Part shown: piece after piece, positions 1 through 5,075 of the stretch
How the letters are laid out: each line of letters begins with the position of its first letter
Position numbering within the stretch: position 1 is the stretch's first letter
Source: AP-16 sp036395835
GTDB lineage: Bacteria; Pseudomonadota; Alphaproteobacteria; Rhizobiales; Xanthobacteraceae
NCBI GenBank assembly: GCA_036395835.1
Contig: DASWCW010000232.1
Location: forward strand, 1-5,782
Reading direction: 5' to 3'
Length of the DNA stretch: 5,782 bases
The notes under the pieces: generated by a model
Database searches by the model: none
What the model was told of the DNA's origin: nothing
What the model saw: the letters and a program-made list of their open reading frames with translations, nothing else
Translations under genes and position numbers: made by a program

Positions 1-64
1 TGGATGCACCTTTTCTCGAACATCCTAGTCTCTACCTCGGATGAAACGAAGGTCAATCGGGGAT

Positions 65-100
65 CCCGGATTGCCCCGCCGATGCTCCATCCGGGCTACG
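65..100. repeat. Palindromic intergenic repeat at the rarA stop
   Basis: Arms CCCGGAT (65-71) and ATCCGGG (89-95) are perfect inverted copies around a 17-base loop. On the minus strand the element begins GTAGCCCGGAT and ends in GCAATCCGGG. From memory this matches a palindromic element found in very many copies in proteobacterial genomes. An overlapping imperfect palindrome centred on GATC spans 55-72. The TAG stop of rarA (98-96, minus) lies at the element's edge. It could fold in the rarA transcript and protect its 3' end, but no T-run follows on the minus strand, so a classical intrinsic terminator is unlikely. Nothing can be assigned in 1-54. Confidence 0.6.
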
Positions 101-1457
101 GTTTTCGTTCTTTTCTCAGCTTTGCCCAATATTCCAGGCGCTTTTTGATCTCGCGCTCGAACCCGCGCTCCGGCGGATCGTAAAAAACGTGACGTCCGAG
201 CGCCTCGGGGAAATAGTCCTGGCCGGAGAACGCCTCGGGCTCGTCGTGGTCATACGAGTAGCCGCGGCCGTAGCCTTCCTGCTGCATCAGGCGGGTCGGG
301 GCATTGAGGATGTGCTTGGGCGGCAAGAGCGAACCGGCATCTTTGGCGACCCGCATCGCCTCGCCGTAGGCCGCATAGGCCGCGTTCGATTTCGGCGCGG
401 TCGCGACATAGATCACCGCCTGGGCGATTGCGAGCTCGCCCTCCGGCGAGCCGAGAAAGTCGTAGGCGTCTTTCGCGGCGTTGGCGACCACCAGCGCCTG
501 CGGGTCGGCAAGGCCGACGTCCTCGATCGCCATGCGCACGACGCGCCGCGCGAGGTAGAGCGGGTCCTCGCCGGCATCGAGCATGCGGCAGAGATAATAG
601 AGCGCCGCGTCGGGGTCGGAGCCGCGCACCGATTTATGCAGCGCGGAGATCAGATTGTAATGGCCATCCTGGGACTTGTCGTAGATCGGCGCCCGGCGCT
701 GCACGATGTCCGATAGGCCCGCGGCATCGAAGATCTCGCCCGCCCGCGCCGCGCGCCACACCTCTTCGGCAAGGGTGAGCGCCGCGCGTGCATCGCCGTC
801 CGACATGCGGATCAGCGCGGCGCGCGCCTCCGCGTCGAGCGGCAGCGGTTTGGTTTCGATCGCCTCGGCGCGGGCCAGCACCTGCTCGATCGAATCGGCA
901 TCGAGCGGTTTGAACACCAGCACGCGGGCGCGCGAGAGCAGCGCCGCATTGAGCTCGAACGAGGGATTTTCCGTGGTCGCCCCCACCAGCACCACGGTGC
1001 CGTCCTCCATCACCGGGAGGAAGGAATCCTGCTGTGCGCGATTGAAGCGGTGGACCTCGTCGACGAACAGCAGCGTGCCCTGCCCGATCTCGCGGCGGGC
1101 TCGCGCCTGATCGAACACCTTCTTGAGGTCGGCGACCCCGCTGAACACCGCGGAGATCTGCTCGAACTCGAGATCCGTGGCGCTCGCCAACAGGCGCGCG
1201 ACGGTGGTCTTGCCGGTGCCGGGCGGCCCCCAGAAGATCAGCGAGCCGAGCGAGCGCGTCGCGAGCATTCTGCTGAGCGCGCCGTCCGGCCCGAGCAGAT
1301 GCTCCTGGCCGACCACGTCGGCGAGTTGTTGCGGCCGCAGCTTATCGGCGAGCGGCCGCGGCGCCCCTTCTTCGAGGCCGGCCGCTTCGAACAGGGTCTC
1401 GCCGCGCTCCGCTCGCGGGCCGATTCGCGGAATTGGTGTTCGCTGACGCCCCGCCAT
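96..1457 (-). CDS. rarA: Replication-associated recombination protein A (RarA/MgsA), AAA+ ATPase
   Basis: Encodes a 453-residue cytoplasmic AAA+ ATPase of the RarA/MgsA/WRNIP1 family, related to clamp-loader subunits and RuvB, which acts at stalled replication forks and single-strand gaps. Visible motifs in order: Walker A GPPGTGKT (77-84), Walker B FVDE (131-134) followed by HRFNRAQQD, sensor 1 GATTENPSF (159-167), arginine-finger region LLSRAR (173-178), and sensor 2 DGDAR (220-224). The C-terminal part carries the family's conserved ALHKSVRGSDPDAALYYL stretch and the tetramerisation region. The length is close to the E. coli protein (447). I chose the ATG at 1457, which gives MAGRQRTPIPR; an ATG at 1514 would add 19 residues without family character. 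The Shine-Dalgarno sequence is weak (AGAGA, about 12 bases upstream). The next gene upstream is the SGNH hydrolase, 130 bases away, so rarA may have its own promoter, though I see no convincing one. Confidence 0.96.
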   Translation of the reverse strand: MAGRQRTPIPRIGPRAERGETLFEAAGLEEGAPRPLADKLRPQQLADVVGQEHLLGPDGALSRMLATRSLGSLIFWGPPGTGKTTVARLLASATDLEFEQISAVFSGVADLKKVFDQARARREIGQGTLLFVDEVHRFNRAQQDSFLPVMEDGTVVLVGATTENPSFELNAALLSRARVLVFKPLDADSIEQVLARAEAIETKPLPLDAEARAALIRMSDGDARAALTLAEEVWRAARAGEIFDAAGLSDIVQRRAPIYDKSQDGHYNLISALHKSVRGSDPDAALYYLCRMLDAGEDPLYLARRVVRMAIEDVGLADPQALVVANAAKDAYDFLGSPEGELAIAQAVIYVATAPKSNAAYAAYGEAMRVAKDAGSLLPPKHILNAPTRLMQQEGYGRGYSYDHDEPEAFSGQDYFPEALGRHVFYDPPERGFEREIKKRLEYWAKLRKERKP

Positions 1458-1557
1458 GCTCAAAAATTTCTCTGCCGCAGTGTGATCCGCCCGTGATGTA
1501 TGCAAGCTGCACACCTTCCGCCAGCATCCTCGTGGCGAACGTCAAACAAGGCGAGCC

Positions 1558-1584
1558 CTCCGGTCGGACGGAGATGATCCGGAG
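1558..1584. repeat. Weak inverted repeat between the hydrolase gene and rarA
   Basis: CTCCGG at 1558-1563 can pair with CCGGAG at 1579-1584 (6 bp, 15-base loop). Alternatively CTCCG at 1558-1562 can pair with CGGAG at 1569-1573 (5 bp, 6-base loop). The two pairings exclude each other. It lies just past the stop of the hydrolase gene on the minus strand, where a terminator would be expected. The stem is short and no T-run follows, so any terminator role is doubtful. The rest of the gap 1458-1587 shows nothing clear. Confidence 0.25.
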
Positions 1585-1587
1585 CAT

Positions 1588-2499
1588 TCAAATCCGGCCC
1601 GGGAATCTGCCCTGCAACGCCACGAGGAACTTATGCGCCAGGGCCGTAAACCCTGCGGTATATGGATGGATTTCATTGGCCCAGCCCATGGGGCGGGAGG
1701 CATCGCGGGTGAGCGTTCCTCTCGTGTCGACCAGGATGAAGTTCCGGCCGTCTGCGAGCTTGCTGAGCAATTGGTGGAACCCGTCAATTGCATCTTTTAC
1801 GATGGCCAGCCCTTGCGAGTAGGTATATCCCGCAAAATGCAGGGGAGGTTGAAGCCAGGGCCCGGAAAATATCGGATGCACCTCGTTCGGGATGGCATAA
1901 TCGTAACAGTGGGCGAAAATTGGAGTGTCGGGAAGGAACCTGTCGCGTAGTGCGAACAAATCCTTGTAGGATGCCTCGACCGAAGCGAGGAGTCCTTGAA
2001 ATCGGTCTTTATCCAGTCCGCCTCCACCATAGTCCACATAAATCGCGAATTGGTCACCTACTATATCGTCGCCGCCGCCGGAAAGAAGAATCGCATCCGG
2101 CTTGCCGTTCACCCATCGGGTTTTGTCGGTGATTGCCTGTATGAAGCGCTCCTGATTTCTCCAGGACAAGATCGCCGTCATAGCCTGGCCATGCAAAGCA
2201 TGGGAAAGAACGAGGGGCGGCGGGTTCCCCATCGATTGCAGCTGTTTGCGTCCGACAATAGCCGCATTCCAAAACGGAAGCGGCAGCCCGTCGTCGCTCA
2301 ACGGATACTCGAACCAGGAATCGCCGATCGCTAAAAAATCCAGAGGGGTCTCGGGAACCGCGAGTTGCAGCGTTTCCCGGTTCCGGACGCCGGCTCTGAT
2401 GCGATCGACCCTTAATTGATGTTGCCTGACGCGCTCGGCAAGCTCCGCTTCCGTCGCTTGGCGCAATTGCGCTTTGAGCCGGAGAATCTCGTCGTCCAT
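1588..2499 (-). CDS. SGNH/GDSL-hydrolase-like protein, probably horizontally acquired
   Basis: Encodes about 303 residues with SGNH/GDSL hydrolase blocks. Block I is FLAIGDSW (56-62, nucleophile Ser61). A possible block II glycine lies in HALHGQ (Gly104). Block III is SGGGDDIVG (140-148), and block V is NEIHP (275-279, His278). Members of this superfamily are esterases, lipases or acyl hydrolases; the substrate here is unknown. Two positions deviate from the textbook pattern: the block III Asn is Asp144, and the block V Asp (D-x-x-H) is Asn275. Residues 2-34 are charged, heptad-like and probably helical or coiled. I see no signal peptide, so a cytoplasmic location is likely. I prefer the ATG at 2499 because TGAGG lies 6 bases upstream. 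An ATG at 2538 overlaps the degQ stop as ATGA and would add 13 residues. Sampled 60-base blocks inside the gene are about 50-55% GC, against 67-75% in blocks from rarA and degQ, and codons such as ATA occur. This suggests transfer into a degQ-rarA neighbourhood. Confidence 0.8.
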   Translation of the reverse strand: MDDEILRLKAQLRQATEAELAERVRQHQLRVDRIRAGVRNRETLQLAVPETPLDFLAIGDSWFEYPLSDDGLPLPFWNAAIVGRKQLQSMGNPPPLVLSHALHGQAMTAILSWRNQERFIQAITDKTRWVNGKPDAILLSGGGDDIVGDQFAIYVDYGGGGLDKDRFQGLLASVEASYKDLFALRDRFLPDTPIFAHCYDYAIPNEVHPIFSGPWLQPPLHFAGYTYSQGLAIVKDAIDGFHQLLSKLADGRNFILVDTRGTLTRDASRPMGWANEIHPYTAGFTALAHKFLVALQGRFPGRI

Positions 2500-2505
2500 G
2501 CTTGG

Positions 2506-2510
2506 CCTCA
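2506..2510 (-). promoter_or_regulatory. Ribosome binding site that decides the hydrolase start
   Basis: TGAGG on the minus strand sits 6 bases before the ATG at 2499. The alternative ATGs at 2511 and 2538 have no comparable purine-rich sequence at a suitable distance. This favours the 2499 start, although the ATGA overlap at 2538-2535 would allow coupling to degQ translation. Confidence 0.5.
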
Positions 2511-2534
2511 TTGATTGTCGGTTGACGGCCGGGC

Positions 2535-3947
2535 TCATCCGCTCAACACGACCGAGATCTGCTGGCCGCCGCGCTGGATGGTGACCCGCCACAGCCGCTT
2601 CGGATTCTTGGTCGCGCGCTCGAGGTCCTGGGTGCTGGCGATCTTCTCGCCGTTGACCGAGACGATCAGATCGCCGGGCTTGAAGCCGACGTTGGCGGCG
2701 ACCGACCCGTCGGCGATCTCGACGATGGCGACGCCTTCGTTGGGCGAATTGATCCGCAGCTCGTCGGCGAGCGCCGGCGACAGGTTCGCGACCTTGGCGC
2801 CGAGGAACGGCGAGCGCGAGCGGATCACGACCTCGTCGCGATGGGTATCGGGCGCGGTCTCGAGCGCGACCGGGACCTTCGCCTCCCGGCCGCCCCGCAC
2901 CACGCCGAGCTGCGCCGCACCGCCGAGCGGCTTGGTGGCGAAGCGATAATCGAACGCGTTCGGATCCTCGACGCTCTGTCCGTCGACCGCCAGGATCAGA
3001 TCTCCGCTCTTCAATCCCGCGCGCGCGGCCGGGCTGTTCGGCGCCACGCTTCCGACCAAAGCACCGATCGGCCGCTTGAGCCCGAGCCCCTCGGCAATTT
3101 CCGGGGTCACCGCCTGAAGCTTGGCGCCCAACCACGGCCGCTTCACCGCGCTGCCCCCGCCCATGGCCGAGGCGACCACGACCCGCACCATGTTGGCCGG
3201 AATGGCAAAGCCGATGCCCTGCGAGCCGCCGGAGCGCGAAAAGATCGCCGTGTTGATCCCGATCAGCCGGCCGCGGATATCGACCAGCGCGCCCCCCGAA
3301 TTGCCGGGGTTGATGGCGGCGTCGGTCTGGATGAAGAACTGATAATCGGTGATGCCGATCTGGGTGCGGGCGAGCGCGGAGACGATGCCGTGGGTCACGG
3401 TCTGCCCGACCCCGAACGGATCGCCGATCGCGAGCACCACGTCGCCGACCTGCAGCTCGTCGGAATTGCCGAACTCAAGCGCGGAGAATTTCTCGCGCGC
3501 TCCCTTGAGCCGCATCACCGCAAGATCCGAGCGTGTGTCCTTGAGCACCAGCTCGGCCTCGTACTCGCGCTTGTCGGCAAGCGCGACCTTGACCTCGCTC
3601 GCACCCTCGACGACGTGATTATTGGTGACCACGAGACCGCTCGGATCGACGATGACGCCGGAGCCGAGCGAGCGCTGCACCTGCTCGCGCGGCAGGCTCG
3701 AGTTCGGCCCGCCGAAGAACCGGCGGAAGAAAGGATCGTCGAAGAACGGATTGCGGTTCTCGACCACCTTGGCGGCGTAGACGTTGACCACGGCCGGGGC
3801 GACTCGCTGCACCACCGGGGCGTAGGAGAGGGTGAGCTCGGCGGTCGAATTGGGCACCCGGCGCTCCTGGGCGGCGGCGAAATCGGCGGAGCCGAGCAGG
3901 CCGAGCGCGAGAAACGAGGCTGCGAGCAGGCGCGAAGAGAAGGTCAT
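2535..3947 (-). CDS. degQ: Do-family (DegP/DegQ/HtrA) periplasmic serine endopeptidase
   Basis: Encodes 470 residues: an N-terminal signal peptide, a trypsin-like protease domain and two PDZ domains, the usual layout and length of the family. The signal peptide is basic then hydrophobic (residues 1-26) with likely cleavage near AAA/QE, so the protein is exported to the periplasm to degrade or refold damaged envelope proteins. The catalytic triad is His111 in TNNHVVEG, Asp141 in TRSDLAV and Ser217 in GNSGGAL. PDZ1 spans about 270-365 with its ligand-binding loop near PWLGA, and PDZ2 about 380-470 with PFLGAKV. A Phe/Arg-rich stretch (NPFFDDPFFRRFFGG, 66-80) is typical of alphaproteobacterial members. 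The ATG at 3947 is preferred because the signal peptide begins there and GGGGG lies 3 bases upstream; an ATG at 4052 would put 35 unrelated residues before it. DegP, DegQ and MucD-like subtypes cannot be firmly told apart from sequence alone. It is the first gene of the leftward group. Confidence 0.95.
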   Translation of the reverse strand: MTFSSRLLAASFLALGLLGSADFAAAQERRVPNSTAELTLSYAPVVQRVAPAVVNVYAAKVVENRNPFFDDPFFRRFFGGPNSSLPREQVQRSLGSGVIVDPSGLVVTNNHVVEGASEVKVALADKREYEAELVLKDTRSDLAVMRLKGAREKFSALEFGNSDELQVGDVVLAIGDPFGVGQTVTHGIVSALARTQIGITDYQFFIQTDAAINPGNSGGALVDIRGRLIGINTAIFSRSGGSQGIGFAIPANMVRVVVASAMGGGSAVKRPWLGAKLQAVTPEIAEGLGLKRPIGALVGSVAPNSPAARAGLKSGDLILAVDGQSVEDPNAFDYRFATKPLGGAAQLGVVRGGREAKVPVALETAPDTHRDEVVIRSRSPFLGAKVANLSPALADELRINSPNEGVAIVEIADGSVAANVGFKPGDLIVSVNGEKIASTQDLERATKNPKRLWRVTIQRGGQQISVVLSG

Positions 3948-3950
3948 GAT

Positions 3951-4010
3951 CCCCCAAGGCAATAGCCGCAGATGTGGCGCAGATATAAAGCCCCGAAGGC
4001 GGTAATAGAA
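3951..4010 (-). promoter_or_regulatory. Probable degQ 5' region with -10-like hexamer and ribosome binding site
   Basis: On the minus strand, TATATC (3987-3982) is a possible -10 element, with only a poor -35 match (TTCTAT, 4010-4005) 17 bases away. The ribosome binding site is GGGGG (3955-3951), ending 3 bases before the ATG. The AT-rich hexamer stands out in otherwise GC-rich sequence. I see no clear heat-shock (sigma-32) or ECF-type promoter, although envelope proteases are often stress controlled. Confidence 0.3.
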
Positions 4011-4022
4011 GGGCACGCGTGA

Positions 4023-4039
4023 CCTGCCCCGTTGGCAGG
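4023..4039. repeat. Small hairpin-forming inverted repeat
   Basis: CCTGCC (4023-4028) and GGCAGG (4034-4039) form a perfect 6-bp stem around the 5-base loop CCGTT. It lies just left of the larger palindrome in the degQ/SDR divergent spacer. No T-run follows on either strand. Confidence 0.4.
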
Positions 4040-4055
4040 GAGCGGGCCGCAAATG

Positions 4056-4092
4056 CGCTTTCCCCTCTCCCCTTGCGGGAGAGGGGAACGCG
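4056..4092. repeat. Long GC-rich palindrome in the divergent intergenic region
   Basis: The arms 4056-4071 and 4077-4092 pair over 16 positions with a single mismatch (4059 with 4089) around the 5-base loop CTTGC. The inner 12 bp are perfect (TTCCCCTCTCCC with its complement). From memory, CCCTCTCCC...GGGAGAGGG palindromes are abundant dispersed elements in Bradyrhizobium-like genomes. It sits about 110 bases upstream of the degQ start and 200 bases upstream of the SDR start. It therefore ends neither gene, but it may separate the two divergent transcription units or act as a transcribed hairpin. Confidence 0.7.
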
Positions 4093-4121
4093 TTGCCGGC
4101 TCAGCCCAGCCTCCATGCTCC

Positions 4122-4151
4122 TTCGCATCCGAACCGGCCCGGCGATATGCT
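4122..4151 (+). promoter_or_regulatory. Weak candidate promoter for the SDR-deacetylase unit
   Basis: TTCGCA (4122-4127) and TATGCT (4146-4151) each match 4 of 6 bases of the sigma-70 hexamers, with an 18-base spacer. An inverted repeat, CCGAACC (4129-4135) and GGTTCGG (4170-4176), straddles the -10 hexamer and could be an operator. A direct repeat, CGGCCCGG, occurs at 4135-4142 and 4163-4170. These are only suggestive in such GC-rich sequence. Confidence 0.22.
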
Positions 4152-4195
4152 GCGCACGGGAGCGGCCCGGGTTCGGCCGCCAAGCGGGGCAAGCC

Positions 4196-4285
4196 ATGCA
4201 CGAACCAAAAGAAATCCAAGTCCGCCAGGCCGTCGGGGCGGTCATCTACAGCCTGCGCGAGACCGCCCGCGAAGCGCTGCGGTAG
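4196..4285 (+). CDS. Possible 29-codon upstream ORF (leader or chance)
   Basis: An ATG at 4196 opens a 29-residue frame beginning MHEPKEIQVRQ and ending in a TAG 8 bases before the GTG start of the SDR gene. GGGG lies 7 bases before the ATG, a better ribosome site than that of the SDR gene itself. It could serve as a coupling leader peptide. I recognise no family, and short open frames arise easily by chance in GC-rich DNA, so it may not be translated. Confidence 0.2.
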   Translation: MHEPKEIQVRQAVGAVIYSLRETAREALR

Positions 4286-4293
4286 TTTGCGCC

Positions 4294-5061
4294 GTGCAGG
4301 TCGAGTTCCCCAACCGACGGGTCATCGTCGCCGGCGCCGCGCGCGGCATCGGCCGCGCCATCACGCAAGCCTTTGCCGAACGCGGGGCGCAGGTCTGGGC
4401 CTGCGATCTGCTGGTCGAGGAAATCGAGCCGCTCGCCGGCGCGCGTTCCGGCGGCGGAGAGGTGCACGCCGCCCATGTCGACGTCACCGACGCCGGCTCG
4501 ATCGAGCGGCTGGTGGCGGCGGCGGCACGCGAGGGCACGATCGACGTTCTCGTCTATGTCGCCGGCGGCGTGCGCGGCCAGTCGGCACAGCCGGTCGAGC
4601 GCGTGTCGGCCGAGGATTGGCGAGCAATCCTCGACGCCAACCTCACCGGCGCGTTCCTGTTCGCCAAGGCGGTCGCGCCGGGGATGAAACGCGCGGGCTC
4701 GGGCCGCATCGTCACGATCTCGAGCCGGGCGGCGCTGGCGACGAGCCTCACCGGGATCCAGAGCTATGCCGCCGCCAAGCACGGCCAGCTCGGCCTGGTG
4801 AAGCAGCTCGCCCAGGAGCTCGGGCCATTCGGGGTGACGGTCAATTCCGTCGCGCCGGGGTTCATGCCCACGAGCCCGGATTACGAACGCCAATGGGCAG
4901 GCTACGATGCGGCGTTCCAGGCGCAGTTGCTCGACCGCACCGCGATGCGGCGGATGGGAACGCCCGAGGACATCGCCTATGCGGTGCTGTTCCTGGCTTC
5001 GGACTACGCTTCCTGGATCACCGGCCAGGTGCTACCGGTCACCGGCTCTCCCATCGCTTGA
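4294..5061 (+). CDS. Short-chain dehydrogenase/reductase (SDR family oxidoreductase)
   Basis: Encodes 255 residues of a classical SDR, an NAD(P)-dependent oxidoreductase with a Rossmann fold, probably a soluble cytosolic tetramer. Visible motifs: the cofactor glycine motif AGAARGIG (13-20, Ala in place of the usual Thr), Asp38 after strand 2 (ACD) favouring NAD(H), DVT (63-65), VAGG (89-92) where NNAG is usual, Asn116 in DANLTG, Ser143/Ser144 in TISS, and the YAAAK pair Tyr158/Lys162. These are followed by SVAPGF (185-190) and a C-terminal ITGQVLPVTGS. The catalytic Asn-Ser-Tyr-Lys set is complete, so it should be active; the substrate is not evident. The start is taken as GTG 4294 because the SDR fold begins at once and the length fits. 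Upstream ATGs at 4093 and 4147 would add residues without SDR character. The GTG has only a poor Shine-Dalgarno sequence. It is followed after 14 bases by the deacetylase gene, probably as one operon. Confidence 0.9.
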   Translation: MQVEFPNRRVIVAGAARGIGRAITQAFAERGAQVWACDLLVEEIEPLAGARSGGGEVHAAHVDVTDAGSIERLVAAAAREGTIDVLVYVAGGVRGQSAQPVERVSAEDWRAILDANLTGAFLFAKAVAPGMKRAGSGRIVTISSRAALATSLTGIQSYAAAKHGQLGLVKQLAQELGPFGVTVNSVAPGFMPTSPDYERQWAGYDAAFQAQLLDRTAMRRMGTPEDIAYAVLFLASDYASWITGQVLPVTGSPIA

Positions 5062-5064
5062 AAT

Positions 5065-5069
5065 AGGAG
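5065..5069 (+). promoter_or_regulatory. Ribosome binding site of the deacetylase gene
   Basis: AGGAG lies 6 bases before the ATG at 5076, within the 14-base gap after the SDR stop. It is a strong site and supports both the chosen start and co-transcription with the SDR gene. Confidence 0.7.
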
Positions 5070-5075
5070 CGAGAA

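Noticed and set aside
1558..1584. Rho-independent terminator for the hydrolase gene
   Set aside because: The stem is only 5-6 bp and no T-run follows; it is kept only as a weak inverted repeat.
1342..1587. 81-codon minus-strand frame whose ATG directly follows the hydrolase stop (TGAATG)
   Set aside because: The junction looks like coupling, but the frame runs out of phase into rarA for over 110 bases, its second half is Arg/Ala-rich shadow sequence, and no family is recognisable.
1458..1587. Promoter for rarA, including a TTGACG hexamer near 1542
   Set aside because: No acceptable -10 hexamer lies 16-18 bases downstream of it, and other combinations were no better than chance.
2500..3135. 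Extension of the hydrolase frame upstream through degQ to an ATG at 3135
   Set aside because: The extra part is Arg/Gly-rich out-of-frame degQ sequence; the real gene begins at 2499 or at most 2538.
2841..3965. Long plus-strand open frame (374 codons) antisense to degQ
   Set aside because: It is the mirror of a strongly supported protease gene in GC-rich DNA, is rich in Arg, His, Asp and Ala, and has no recognisable domain.
3948..4052. 35-residue N-terminal extension of DegQ
   Set aside because: It would bury the signal peptide, and the ATG at 3947 has GGGGG just upstream.
4032..5066. 344-codon plus-strand frame overlapping the SDR gene
   Set aside because: It is an Arg/Gly/Ala-rich out-of-frame shadow; the SDR motifs lie in the other frame.
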